The notes: generated by a model from the letters alone, not told the origin. DNA of 64,000 nt from Hyphomicrobium sp. (GCF_009026145.1 NZ_WBUE01000010.1:57640-121639), one strand, 5' to 3'. Shown: positions 36,738 through 45,346, counted from the stretch's first letter. Numbers and translations: made by a program.

Positions 36738-37511
36738 TTAGGCCACGACAATGGCGGAGATTTGGCGGCCGTAATCCCCCTCTGAACGGTGCTGCGAGCG
36801 CCGGAAACTGAAAAAAAGCGATTCGTTCGCGTACGTGCACGGGCTCTGCCTCTCAACCACGCCGAGACCGCAGTCCTGCAACCTCCTGGCCACGAACCCC
36901 GGTAGATCGAAATGTGCCCGTCCGCTGGGATTATTGCGAGCGAGAAACATTTCGTTGTCAGCGCAACTTTCAAGCAAGGTTGCTTCGAAGTCTGGCCCCA
37001 CCTCGTATGAGACTTGGTTAATGGCCGGCCCAATCGCCGCAATAATGCGATTTCGCTTGGCGCCGAGATTCTCCATTTCAGCGACCGTCGCCTCGAGAAC
37101 GCCGCCGATGGCACCGCGCCAGCCGGCGTGCGCCGCACCGACGATGCGCGCCTCGGGGTCGGCGAACAGCACCGGTGCGCAGTCGGCGGTGAGGACACCG
37201 ATGACCAGCCCGGGGGTACGGGCGACGATGCCGTCGGCCTTGGGACGGGCATCGGCGGCAACCGGGCCGGTCAGCGCCACGGCGTCGCCGCTGTGCACCT
37301 GATAGATGGTGGCGACGTCGGGATGGCGCCCGCCAAGGTGGCGGGCAACGCGGCCGCGGTTCTCGGCCACGTTGGCCGGCACGTCGGCGGAGCCGGGTCC
37401 GCAGTTGAGGCTGGCATACAGTCCCTGCGAGACGCCGCCGAGGCGGGTGAAGAACCCGTGGCGAATGCCGGGCAGGCGAGAAAGGGACGCGGCTTCGATC
37501 GGTTGCAGCAT
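36738..37511 (-). CDS. pgeF: Peptidoglycan editing factor PgeF (YfiH/laccase-domain family)
   Basis: 257 residues from ATG 37511; a GTG at 37532 would add seven. Formerly called polyphenol oxidase or YfiH; in E. coli it trims misincorporated Ser from peptidoglycan precursors. Family marks: HGFFTRLGGVSQGLYASLN (about 18-36), TIYQVHSGD with the metal His, VLTADCAPVLFAD with the metal Cys, and GAAHAGWRGAIGGVL with the second His. The C-terminal SPCTYANESLFFSFRR and GRQISAIVV are typical. Third gene of the lgt - methyltransferase - pgeF series, separated by a paired palindrome. Confidence 0.93.
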   Translation of the reverse strand: MLQPIEAASLSRLPGIRHGFFTRLGGVSQGLYASLNCGPGSADVPANVAENRGRVARHLGGRHPDVATIYQVHSGDAVALTGPVAADARPKADGIVARTPGLVIGVLTADCAPVLFADPEARIVGAAHAGWRGAIGGVLEATVAEMENLGAKRNRIIAAIGPAINQVSYEVGPDFEATLLESCADNEMFLARNNPSGRAHFDLPGFVARRLQDCGLGVVERQSPCTYANESLFFSFRRSQHRSEGDYGRQISAIVVA

Positions 37512-37554
37512 GGGGTGAGGACTAAGTTGCACGGCCGCTCATGTCCACCGCGGC

Positions 37555-37722
37555 AAGTGTCCCGATTCCGAAGTTCGCCGGAGCTCTCGGTAGGGGTCGG
37601 GAGCGAACGTCTGAATCATAATGGACACTTAGAATCATGGACTTGCTGGTTTGATTCAGATCGAGAAATTCGCTCGATACCACCACGTCTGATGATCGCG
37701 AATTTCTCGATCATCACACCAG
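37555..37722. repeat. Paired palindromic element, copy 2 (methyltransferase/pgeF)
   Basis: Unit B (37555-37630): AAGTGTCCCGATTCCGAAGT at left, GCGAACGTCTGAATCATAAT then GGACACTT at right. Unit A (37646-37722): CTGGTTTGATTCAGATCGAG at left, CGAATTTCTCGATCATCACA then CCAG at right. The right end of unit A contains the last two sense codons and the TGA stop of the methyltransferase gene (stop at 37714-37716). Confidence 0.85.
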
Positions 37723-38808
37723 TGCTGGTAGCGCAGGAGTGTCAACGCTACGTATCCCGATGGCCTGAAAGCGCGTGCCCATGCCCCCCGGTGCCATGAG
37801 GCGAGCGACCGACGCCTCGATCTGCGCCGCCTTGGCCGGATTGGCGGCCATCAACCGGGAGGCGCGCTCGACGATGCCGAGCCGGCCCAGGAACTCGCCC
37901 TGTGGCAGCGGGCCGTCGCAGGCTAAGCCCGCGGCACGCATGGCGGTGACCAAGGCCGCGAAATCGACCTGCGCGGTGAGGTCGGCCTCGCCCGGCGCCT
38001 GCAAGGGATCGGTGTAGCGGTGCGCCGCTATCGCCTGGAGTGTATCGCCGTAGCCGGCTCGTGTGTGCCCGTAATCGATGAACAGCGCGGCGCAGGGCGA
38101 TCCGAGCCTCGCCAGTCTGCCGGCGAGGTCGGCCAGGGCAAGAGCGCGCGATTCATAGATGTCGCCCTCGCGCGGCGTCCCGATATCCGCAGGAAGGGGA
38201 GGCTCGACGCCCGCCTTCCCGTCCACGAAAGCAAGAGCCCCGGCAGCGTTGAGGCCAACGCAGCGCTCGTGCCAGGCGCCGCCGTGAAAGACCCACTGCT
38301 GCAGCGGCAGCGTATCGAGGAACTCGTTGGCGATGAGGATGACGGGCCCTGTTCCCGCTGCGATCTCGTCGGACCAGCGGGTTGGGACCTCCTCGCTGCC
38401 AAGCGTCGCGCGCTGGATCAGTTCGAGCGCCGCGTTGCTTTCGATGAGCTCGACATCGAGGGCGGCGCGGAAGGCCGGCACGAGGCGCGCCGCGCGCAGC
38501 GCATCGCGCATCAGAGTGCCGCGACCCGGGCCGAGCTCGAGGAACCGCAGAGCAGGCGGCGATCCCATGCTCTGCCATACGATGGCGGACCACAGCCCGA
38601 TCAGCTCGCCGAACACCTGGCTGATCTCCGGCGCGGTGATGAAGTCGCCGCTGCGGCCGATGGCGATCTGCCGGCGGTAGTAGCCATGCTCGGGATCTTG
38701 TAGGCAGGCCTCAATGTAGTCGGCGACGCTGAGCGACCCCTGTTGCGCTATGCGCTGGGCGAGCTGCCGCGCCAGCGGCGTGGCAACGCGCTGGCCGCCG
38801 CCACTCAC
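37714..38808 (-). CDS. SAM-dependent methyltransferase, MidA/NDUFAF7 family
   Basis: 364 residues from GTG 38808, which overlaps the lgt stop (GTGA). COG1565 family: ISVADYIEACLQDPEHGYYR-like start (here LSVADYIEACLQDPEHGYYR), FITAPEISQVFGELIGLW (about 55-72), the SAM-binding FLELGPGRGTLMRDALRA (about 88-105), LIANEFLDTLPLQQWVFH and FIDYGHTRAGYGDTLQAIAAH. In mitochondria NDUFAF7 dimethylates an Arg of complex I; the bacterial role is unproven. The 3' end lies inside a paired palindromic element. Confidence 0.92.
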   Translation of the reverse strand: MSGGGQRVATPLARQLAQRIAQQGSLSVADYIEACLQDPEHGYYRRQIAIGRSGDFITAPEISQVFGELIGLWSAIVWQSMGSPPALRFLELGPGRGTLMRDALRAARLVPAFRAALDVELIESNAALELIQRATLGSEEVPTRWSDEIAAGTGPVILIANEFLDTLPLQQWVFHGGAWHERCVGLNAAGALAFVDGKAGVEPPLPADIGTPREGDIYESRALALADLAGRLARLGSPCAALFIDYGHTRAGYGDTLQAIAAHRYTDPLQAPGEADLTAQVDFAALVTAMRAAGLACDGPLPQGEFLGRLGIVERASRLMAANPAKAAQIEASVARLMAPGGMGTRFQAIGIRSVDTPALPALV

Positions 38809-39659
38809 TTTAGTTCGCGTGTGCGCGCCAGATAGATGATGGCGAGGCCGGCGAGCAGCATGGGAATGGAGTAGGCGATGCCGGCGGTGAGCGGGCCGAC
38901 GTTAAAGGCATGCGCGAAGTGTGGCTCGCGGAACAGCTCCGACGTCGAGCGCGCCAGCGCATAGCCGGCGAGGAACACACCGCTGACCACGCCGGGGCGC
39001 TTCAGCGCCTCGAAGTAGTGCGTCAGTAAGCGCAATACGAGGAACAGCAACAGACCCTCGAGCGCCGCCTCGTAAAGCTGGCTGGGGTGGCGGGGCGCCG
39101 GCTCGACGTTGGGATAGTGCAGCGCCGCCTCGGGAAACACCATGCCCCAGGGCAGCGTGGTGGGGCGCCCGAACAGCTCGCCGTTGATGAAATTGGCCAG
39201 GCGCCCGAAGAACAGGCCGATCGGCACCGCGGCGGTGACGAGATCGCCGGTGCTCCACGGATTGACGCCGTTGCGTCGCCCGAAGGCCCAGATGGCGATG
39301 ATGCAGCCGACGAGCGCGCCGTGGAATGCCATGCCGCCTTTCCATACGGCGATGATGTCCTGCGGATTGGCAAGGTAGTAACGCGGCTCATAGAAGATGA
39401 CGAAGCCGAGGCGGCCGCCGAGCACGACGCCGGCGGTGATGTACAGCAGAAGGTCATCGACCTTGGCCGGCTCGAAGGGCGGCGTGTCGCCCGCCCACAG
39501 GTAAGGCTCGGTGAGCAGCCGGCGGATGTAGAGCCAGCCGAGCAGCAGCCCGGCGAGGTAAGCGAGGCCGTACCACTTGATGGCCACCGGACCGATCTGC
39601 AAGGCGACCGGGTCGATGTTGGGAAACGGAATGGCCCACAGGCTGGTCAGCAGGTTCAT
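38805..39659 (-). CDS. lgt: Phosphatidylglycerol-prolipoprotein diacylglyceryl transferase
   Basis: 284 residues, seven predicted helices. It transfers diacylglycerol to the lipobox Cys of prolipoproteins in the inner membrane. Family residues: IKWYGLAYLAGLLLGW (about 28-43), GGRLGFVIFYE (about 82-92), GGMAFHGALVG with the essential His, the Lgt signature GRLANFINGELFGRPT (about 153-168) and RHPSQLYEAALEGL. First gene of a minus-strand run; its stop overlaps the methyltransferase start by four bases. Confidence 0.96.
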   Translation of the reverse strand: MNLLTSLWAIPFPNIDPVALQIGPVAIKWYGLAYLAGLLLGWLYIRRLLTEPYLWAGDTPPFEPAKVDDLLLYITAGVVLGGRLGFVIFYEPRYYLANPQDIIAVWKGGMAFHGALVGCIIAIWAFGRRNGVNPWSTGDLVTAAVPIGLFFGRLANFINGELFGRPTTLPWGMVFPEAALHYPNVEPAPRHPSQLYEAALEGLLLFLVLRLLTHYFEALKRPGVVSGVFLAGYALARSTSELFREPHFAHAFNVGPLTAGIAYSIPMLLAGLAIIYLARTRELK

Positions 39660-39851
39660 GGAATGCTTCGGGCCGGCTCTGCGGCCTCTCCTATGGGCTC
39701 AACTTACGATCGGGCAAACAGGCGCCGCACGATTTCGGCAGGCGCGCTGCGCTGTCAAGGGCCGCGCGTGTCTTGAATGGGTCCGCGCGCCCGCCCATAG
39801 TCGGCAGCCGAAGCGCGTGTTGCATGCCGTGCAGCTCCCCGGAGATAGGCC

Positions 39852-40115
39852 ATGACCCAGACGACCAATCGCTTCCTCGACGAGTTTGCCAAGCTGATGA
39901 CAGATGCCGCCGGCGCGGCCGATGGCCTCAGGAAGGAGGCCGAGCAGCTCTTCAAATCGCAGGGCGAGCGATTTCTCCGCGATATGGATGTGGTGCGCCG
40001 CGAGGAATTCGAGGCGGTGAAGGCGATGGCCGAGAAGGCGCGCGCCGAGAACGAGCGACTCGAAGCGCGCATCGCTGCACTGGAGAAGCAACTCGCGCGC
40101 AGCGGCACCGAGTGA
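39852..40115 (+). CDS. ubiK: UbiK-family accessory factor (BMFP/YqiC)
   Basis: 87 residues from ATG 39852 with CGGAGATA upstream. RFLDEFAKLMTDAAGAADGL, GLRKEAEQLFKSQGERFLRD and a C-terminal coiled coil (REEFEAVKAMAEKARAENER, LEARIAALEKQL) match the membrane-fusogenic protein fold. In proteobacteria UbiK binds UbiJ and supports aerobic ubiquinone synthesis. Divergent from lgt. Confidence 0.88.
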   Translation: MTQTTNRFLDEFAKLMTDAAGAADGLRKEAEQLFKSQGERFLRDMDVVRREEFEAVKAMAEKARAENERLEARIAALEKQLARSGTE

Positions 40116-40294
40116 GCCGCATACGGTCGTCTACGGGTACATTGGCCGTGGACAATGCGGGCCCGAACTTGCGACTCGCACCACCCTCTGTTTTCGTCGC
40201 CCCCGGTCGGATGAGTGCGTCGCTCTGTGATGTCGCGTAGCTTTGTATCGACTACGAAAAACAAGAACGCGAGACATAGAGGGATCCACGAAGC

Positions 40295-40792
40295 ATGTCG
40301 GCTGAACACGTCGGCTACGGCCGGGTGACGAACCCCATAGATCTCATCGAGCGGCTGGCAGCCGCGCATGACTGGACATGCGACCGCACCAACGACGACG
40401 AGCTGACGCTCGTCATCGCCGGCACGTGGACGGACTATCACGTCTCGCTCAATTGGCGCGACGACCTCGAGGCCCTGCACCTCGCCTGTGCCTTCGACTT
40501 CCGTGTGCCGGAGAACCGCCTCGCCGAAATGTACAAGCTCGTGGCGCAGATCAATGAGCAGCTGTGGCTCGGGCACTTCGACCTGTGGACCCAGGAAGGG
40601 CTGGTGATGTTCCGCCACGCACTGCTGCTCAACGGCTCGGTGGCGACCTCGCGTCAGTGCGAAGCCATGCTGCATGCCGCGCTCGAAGGCTGCGAACGCT
40701 ACTATCAGGCCTTCCAGTTCGTCGTCTGGGCGGGTAAGCAGAGCCGCGAGGCGCTCGTCTCGACCATGTTCGAGACCGAGGGCCAGGCCTAA
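40295..40792 (+). CDS. YbjN domain protein
   Basis: 165 residues. Contiguous YbjN fold: IDLIERLAAAHDWTCDRTND, LTLVIAGTWTDYHVSLNWRD, LEALHLACAFDFRVPENRLA, LVAQINEQLWLGHFDLWTQE and MFRHALLLNG. YbjN proteins are small cytosolic alpha/beta proteins that may act as chaperone-like regulators; the mechanism is unclear. It lies 44 bases before proC on the same strand; YbjN-proC pairing is common in Rhizobiales. Confidence 0.88.
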   Translation: MSAEHVGYGRVTNPIDLIERLAAAHDWTCDRTNDDELTLVIAGTWTDYHVSLNWRDDLEALHLACAFDFRVPENRLAEMYKLVAQINEQLWLGHFDLWTQEGLVMFRHALLLNGSVATSRQCEAMLHAALEGCERYYQAFQFVVWAGKQSREALVSTMFETEGQA

Positions 40793-40836
40793 TCCGCGGG
40801 CGCCAAGAGACGCCCGTCAGTACCGGGGCGCGCCTT

Positions 40837-41658
40837 ATGAGTTTGACTGTGCAGGGGCCGCTGCTGCTGGCCGGCGCCGGCAAGATGGGTGGAGCGATCC
40901 TCAAAGGGTTGCTCGCCCGCGGTCTCGATGCCCGCTCCGTCATCGTGCAGGACCCCGACCCAGCCCCCGCCGTCGCTGATCTCTTGGCCGACAACGGCAT
41001 CGGCGTTCTGCCCTTCATCGACGAGCTGACGCAGCCGCCGGGCGTCATCCTTATCGCCATCAAGCCGCAGATCGTGGAGGACGTGTTGCCGGGGCTGGCG
41101 AAGCTCGCCGGACCGCAGACGCTCATCCTTTCGATCGCCGCCGGTCGACGGCTGGCAACGTTCGAAAGATATCTGCCGCGCGCCGCCGTAGTGCGCGCCA
41201 TGCCCAACACGCCGGCTGCCATTGGGCGCGGCACCACGGTGGCGGTGGCCAACGCCCACGTGACACCGGTGCAGCGCGCGCTCGCCAACGACCTCTTGTC
41301 GGCGGTGGGCGAGGTGCTGTGGGTCGATGACGAGAGGCTGCTCGACCCGGTCACGGCGGTATCCGGCTCGGGCCCTGCCTACGTATTCCTGCTCGCCGAA
41401 TGCCTCGCCGAGGCTGGGCGGGCGGCGGGGCTCGATGCCAAGCTCGCCGAGCGGCTGGCGCGCTCGACCATCGCCGGCTCGGGAGCGCTGCTCGAAGCCT
41501 CGGACCTCTCCGCCGCGGAGCTGCGCCGCAACGTGACCTCGCCCGGCGGCACGACGGCGGCGGCGCTGGAGGTACTCGGCGGCGAGGACGGGCTGCAGAA
41601 GCTGATGACGGCGGCCGTGGCGGCGGCAACGAAACGCGGCCGCGACTTGGCGAAATGA
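40837..41658 (+). CDS. proC: Pyrroline-5-carboxylate reductase
   Basis: 273 residues. Last step of proline synthesis: NAD(P)H reduction of P5C. N-terminal dinucleotide fold LLLAGAGKMGGAILKGLL (about 7-24), IAIKPQIVEDVLPGL, RAMPNTPAAIGRG (about 124-136). The C-terminal domain carries the signature AVSGSGPAYVFLLAECLAEAGRAAGL and the RRNVTSPGGTTAAALEVL segment typical of ProC. Confidence 0.96.
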   Translation: MSLTVQGPLLLAGAGKMGGAILKGLLARGLDARSVIVQDPDPAPAVADLLADNGIGVLPFIDELTQPPGVILIAIKPQIVEDVLPGLAKLAGPQTLILSIAAGRRLATFERYLPRAAVVRAMPNTPAAIGRGTTVAVANAHVTPVQRALANDLLSAVGEVLWVDDERLLDPVTAVSGSGPAYVFLLAECLAEAGRAAGLDAKLAERLARSTIAGSGALLEASDLSAAELRRNVTSPGGTTAAALEVLGGEDGLQKLMTAAVAAATKRGRDLAK

Positions 41659-42147
41659 GCGGGAGAGCTCGGGTGCCAATGCGCGGCCGCGTCTCTTGCG
41701 TTGCCTGAGCGGGCGTTAGCCCCGGCGGGCCCAGACAATTTGGTGGGCGGTGGCACCAAGGGCCTAGAGACCAAGGAGGATAGGTCCCCGAGCCGATTGC
41801 GCGTACGGCGCCTTCCGCGTCTCACCGTGGGTACGGTTATGATATACTGTTACACATCTGGCAAGCGCAACAATGTCGCGCTCACGAGAACGTGTGCGTG
41901 CAGGATTTTTTCCCTGGTCAGGCCGGGACTTACGCCTGATCCCACGCCTTATGACCGGAGCGTGCCGTCCGCTTGCCCCGGCGTGAGAAGCAATTGCTGC
42001 GCGGGATCGCCCACCGGCGGTCGGGTGGAGTGCGTCTGGTCGATGGAGCCTCGGGACAAGCCCGAGGATGACATTTGTCGCGCTGGTCACCTTCAGTTCG
42101 GCGCGCGCGGTGCTTACGTCCTGGATATCGCAACACGGGAGCAGGCC
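41659..42147. other. 489-bp gap with repeat fragment and possible promoter
   Basis: No gene supported. An open frame joins this stretch to the TetR gene, but its translation has no family-like content and the SD lies at 42148. An A+T-rich block around 41838-41860 (GTTATGATATACTGTTACAC) could be a promoter for the TetR gene. A GGATGAC-type hairpin is at 42046-42072. Confidence 0.55.
42046..42072. repeat. Single-arm copy of the GTCATCC/GGATGAC palindrome
   Basis: GAGCCTCGGG, ACAAG, CCCGAGGATGAC: near-identical to the right arm of the element at 31771-31804. I find no clear partner arm upstream, so this looks like a half element. Confidence 0.7.
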
Positions 42148-42837
42148 ATGCTGGATCAGTTGACCATCAGGGGACGGCTCGTTGCAGCCGCCATGAAGCT
42201 CGCCGCTGAACGCCCGTGGCGCGAGGTGACGCTGGCGAGCATCGCCGAGGCAGCTGGCATCAGCCTCGTCGACGTGCGCAATGAGTTCGATAGCAAGGGT
42301 GAGGTGCTGGCTGCGTTCGTGCGCATGGTCGACGATGCCGTGCTGGCGCGCGCGCCGCAGCGGTCGGGCACGCAGTCGGCGCGTGATGCGCTGTTCGAGG
42401 TCGTCATGAGCCGCTTCGATGTGCTCGCCGCGTACAAGCCGGCACTGAAATCGATCGCGGCCGCCTGGCCGCTGGAACCTTCGCTCGTATGTGCAGTCGG
42501 TCAATCGCAGGCTTGGATGCTGCGCGCTGCCGGCATTCGCGCCGAAGGACCCGAGGGGCAGTTGCGCACCGTCGGTCTCGGTACGGTTTACGCGTCGGTG
42601 TACCGCACGTGGCTGAGCGACGACGACCCGGGTCTCGCCAAGACCATGGCGGCGCTCGATCGGCGGCTTCGGCGTGGTGAGCGCATGCTGGAGTCGATCG
42701 ATGGCGTGGTATCGCGGCTGTGCGGCTTCGCCAAATCGTGTTGCGACACGGCGCGCAAGCCGGCTCAGCGGCAGCCGCCGGGTGCCGAAGCGCCCGCCGG
42801 CCCGACCCCGGCAGCGCCGCCCGGCGCCACGTCGTGA
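42148..42837 (+). CDS. TetR/AcrR-family transcriptional regulator
   Basis: 229 residues from ATG 42148, with CGGGAGC upstream. N-terminal helix-turn-helix (about 8-54): RGRLVAAAMKLAAERPWREV, TLASIAEAAGISLVDVRNEF, DSKGEVLAAFVRMVD. The ligand domain is helical with no recognisable effector, and the tail after residue 200 is Pro/Ala-rich (AQRQPPGAEAPAGPTPAAPP). It is convergent with the sensor kinase gene; the target is unknown. The recognition helix has VDVRNEF where TYYYHF is commoner. Confidence 0.85.
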   Translation: MLDQLTIRGRLVAAAMKLAAERPWREVTLASIAEAAGISLVDVRNEFDSKGEVLAAFVRMVDDAVLARAPQRSGTQSARDALFEVVMSRFDVLAAYKPALKSIAAAWPLEPSLVCAVGQSQAWMLRAAGIRAEGPEGQLRTVGLGTVYASVYRTWLSDDDPGLAKTMAALDRRLRRGERMLESIDGVVSRLCGFAKSCCDTARKPAQRQPPGAEAPAGPTPAAPPGATS

Positions 42838-42852
42838 TCACAGCACCATTTC

Positions 42853-44418
42853 CTATAGTGGCACCGAGATGATGGCGCGCAATCCGCCCATCGAGCTTTC
42901 GCCGAGCGTGATGTCGCCGCCGTGGCTCTTGGCGATGTCGCGCGCGATGGCAAGGCCGAGACCAGTGTTGCCCTCGTCCTGATTGCGCGCGTGGTCGAGG
43001 CGGTAGAAGGGCCGGAACACGTTGGCGCGTTCCGCTTCGGGGATGCCGGGGCCGTTGTCGTCGACCTCGATGCGCACCCACTGGCCTTCGACGGCGCCGC
43101 GGATGATCACCTGATCGCCGAAGCGCACGGCGTTGGAGACGAGATTGGTTATGGCGCGCTTGAACGCCTGCCGCTTCAGGGGCAGCACCAGCTCCTCACG
43201 CCGCTTGCGCAGCTTCAGCTCGATCGGCGTGCCGTAATACTGCGCTTCATCGTGCACCTCCTGCAGCAGCTCGCGCAGGTTGGTCGGCGCCGATTCTTCG
43301 CCGCCGTCACCCTTGGCGAAGGCGAGGTAATCTTCGAGCATATCCTGCATCTCGCGCACGTCCGCCTGCAGCGACTGCGCCTCGGGCGTATCGCCGAGCA
43401 GCGCCAGCTCCAGCTTGAAGCGCGTGAGGATGGTGCGCAGGTCGTGGCTGACGCCGGCGAGCATGGTGGTGCGCTGTTCGACGTGCGTGGTGATGCGGTC
43501 GCGCATCTCCAGGAAGGCGACGGCGGCCTGGCGTACCTCGCGCGCGCCGCGCGGGCGGAAGTCGTCCGGCACCTTGCGGCCTTTGCCGAAGGCGTCGGCG
43601 GCTTCGGCGAGGCGCAGGATCGGCCGGATCTGGTTGCGCAAAAAGAGGATGGCGACGGTGAGCAGGATCACCGAGGAGCCGATCATCCACAACAGGAAGA
43701 TGTGCGAGTTCGAGGCGTACGTCTGCGAGCGCGTGGCGACGAAGCGCAGGATGGCGTTGTCGAGCTTGACGCGGATCTCCACGTGGCGTGACTGGCCGAC
43801 CGTATCGATCCAAAACGGCCGCTGCACCTGGCGGCGGATCTCGACCGACAAGGCGCGGTCGAGCAGCGCGAAGAACGGCTTGGGGCGCGGCGCGGGCAGA
43901 TCGCCGGGAGGCAGCACCTGCATCGACAGGTTGAGCCGGTCGCGCGCCATCTCGATGAGCTGGCTGTACTCGTCCTTCTTCGGATACTCCTCGTAGATGT
44001 CGATGACGGCGGCGATGTCGCGCGCGGTAGCCTCCGACAGGCGCCGCGTCACCGCCTGCCAATGGCGCTCCATGAACACGAAGGCGACGACGCCCTCGAG
44101 CACCACGATCGGCGCGATGATGATGATGAGCGCGCGCGCATAAAGTCCCTTGGGCAGCACATCTGAGAGCCAGCTGCCGATGACTTGCATATTGCGGTTG
44201 TGCGTCTTGGCGAACCAGGCGCCGAAGGCGCGCAGCCAGGGCGGCGCCGGCGGCAGGTGCCGCCACAGCTTGCGCAGCGGGGCCGGGACGTAGAAGTCGC
44301 TGCGGCGAGGCAGGCGCCAGTCACGCCAGTCAGGAAGGCGGACACGGCGCAGCGGCTGCCACAGCCCATGCCATGACAGAAACGAACGGCGCTCCGGCTC
44401 GTCGCCTCTGGCGAGCAT
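42853..44418 (-). CDS. EnvZ-like sensor histidine kinase
   Basis: 521 residues from ATG 44418 (TTG 44421 also possible). Long basic cytosolic N-terminus (about 1-95), helix 1 about 96-116, a periplasmic sensor of about 125 residues, helix 2 about 241-261, HAMP (RNQIRPILRLAEAADAFGKG), HisKA with phospho-His in VSHDLRTILTR (His about 325), and HATPase with NLVSNAVRFG, VDDNGPGIPEAE and GNTGLGLAIARDIAKSHGG. Partner of the OmpR-type regulator just upstream, from which it is separated by a 187-bp gap filled by the paired palindromes. Confidence 0.94.
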   Translation of the reverse strand: MLARGDEPERRSFLSWHGLWQPLRRVRLPDWRDWRLPRRSDFYVPAPLRKLWRHLPPAPPWLRAFGAWFAKTHNRNMQVIGSWLSDVLPKGLYARALIIIIAPIVVLEGVVAFVFMERHWQAVTRRLSEATARDIAAVIDIYEEYPKKDEYSQLIEMARDRLNLSMQVLPPGDLPAPRPKPFFALLDRALSVEIRRQVQRPFWIDTVGQSRHVEIRVKLDNAILRFVATRSQTYASNSHIFLLWMIGSSVILLTVAILFLRNQIRPILRLAEAADAFGKGRKVPDDFRPRGAREVRQAAVAFLEMRDRITTHVEQRTTMLAGVSHDLRTILTRFKLELALLGDTPEAQSLQADVREMQDMLEDYLAFAKGDGGEESAPTNLRELLQEVHDEAQYYGTPIELKLRKRREELVLPLKRQAFKRAITNLVSNAVRFGDQVIIRGAVEGQWVRIEVDDNGPGIPEAERANVFRPFYRLDHARNQDEGNTGLGLAIARDIAKSHGGDITLGESSMGGLRAIISVPL

Positions 44419-44441
44419 CAACCGACCTCGATACTCGGCGG

Positions 44442-44609
44442 ACTAGTGTGATGATCGAGAAATTCACCGCCATCGGCGGCAAGGTATGGAGCGAATTTCA
44501 CGATCTGAATCACACTAGCGGGTCTATGATTCTGGTGTCCCCAATGATTCCGAAGTTCGCTCTCGGCCCAGCAGCGAAGTTTGGCGAACTTCGGAATCGG
44601 GACACTAGT
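44442..44609. repeat. Paired palindromic element, copy 3 (ompR-like/envZ-like)
   Basis: Unit A (44442-44518): ACTAGTGTGATGATCGAGAA at left, GCGAATTTCACGATCTGAAT then CACACTAG at right. Unit B (44532-44609): CTGGTGTCCCCAATGATTCC at left, GCGAACTTCGGAATCGGGAC then ACTAGT at right. The TAG stop of the response regulator gene (44605-44607) is the CTA of the terminal ACTAGT, so the repeat supplies the stop codon. Confidence 0.88.
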
Positions 44610-45315
44610 CCGAATAGAGAATATACCCTTTGCCCCGCACTGTCTGGAGGTACACGGGATTGGAGGGATCGGTCTCGATCTTCCGCCGCAGACGGTTGAT
44701 TTGCACGTCGATGGCGCGGTCGCTGCCGGTGGAATCCTCCGGGGCGAGTTCGTGGCGCGGGATGGGCATCCCGATGCGCTGGGCGAACATGCGCAGCAGG
44801 TCGCGCTCGCGCTCGGTAAGCTTGATCGTCTCCTCGTTGTGCTTCAGCTCGCCGCGCGAGACGTGGAACACGTGGTTGCCCATGCGGATCTCCTCGCTCG
44901 GGCCGGAGCCGCCGGCGGCGCGGCGCAGGATGTTGCGCAGGCGCAGGAGCAATTCGCGTGGCTCGAAGGGTTTGGGCAGATAGTCGTCGACGCCGGCCTC
45001 GAGTCCCTCGATGCGATGCTCGGGCTCGGAGCGGGCGGTAAGCATGCAGATGGGGACTGAGCGCGTCGCCTTCAGCTCGCGCGCGAGGTCGAGGCCATTC
45101 TCGCCGGGCATCATCACGTCGAGCAGCACGGCGTCGAACTCGAGCCCGCGCATGCCGGCGCGCGCGCTAGCGGCGTCCTGCGCCGTCGTCACGCGGAAGC
45201 CCTGCTCCGACAGGTAGCGGCCGAGCAGGTCGCGGATCTTCTGATCGTCGTCGACGATGAGCACGTGCGGAGCGTTGTCGGGCAGTGGTGCGCTCGCGAC
45301 CTTTGCAGATCTCAT
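44605..45315 (-). CDS. OmpR-family response regulator
   Basis: 236 residues from ATG 45315 with GAGGGGCGAAC upstream. Receiver (about 17-130): VLIVDDDQKIRDLLGRYLSE with the acidic pocket, phospho-Asp in DAVLLDVMMPGENGLDL, conserved Thr in CMLTARSE and Lys in YLPKPFEPRELLLR. The C-terminal winged helix (about 145-236) ends in DVQINRLRRKIETDPSNPVY and VRGKGYILYSD. It follows a MarR gene on the same strand; a MarR/OmpR gene pair of this kind is PetP/PetR in Rhodobacter capsulatus, needed for bc1 expression, so a link to petABC at 6 kb is possible but not shown. Confidence 0.94.
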   Translation of the reverse strand: MRSAKVASAPLPDNAPHVLIVDDDQKIRDLLGRYLSEQGFRVTTAQDAASARAGMRGLEFDAVLLDVMMPGENGLDLARELKATRSVPICMLTARSEPEHRIEGLEAGVDDYLPKPFEPRELLLRLRNILRRAAGGSGPSEEIRMGNHVFHVSRGELKHNEETIKLTERERDLLRMFAQRIGMPIPRHELAPEDSTGSDRAIDVQINRLRRKIETDPSNPVYLQTVRGKGYILYSD

Positions 45316-45346
45316 GTTCGCCCCTCGTCTGAGAGTCCTCGCACCT

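Noticed and set aside
41701..42147. N-terminal extension of the TetR regulator
   Set aside because: It contains the intergenic GGATGAC palindrome and has no family similarity; the HTH starts right after ATG 42148.
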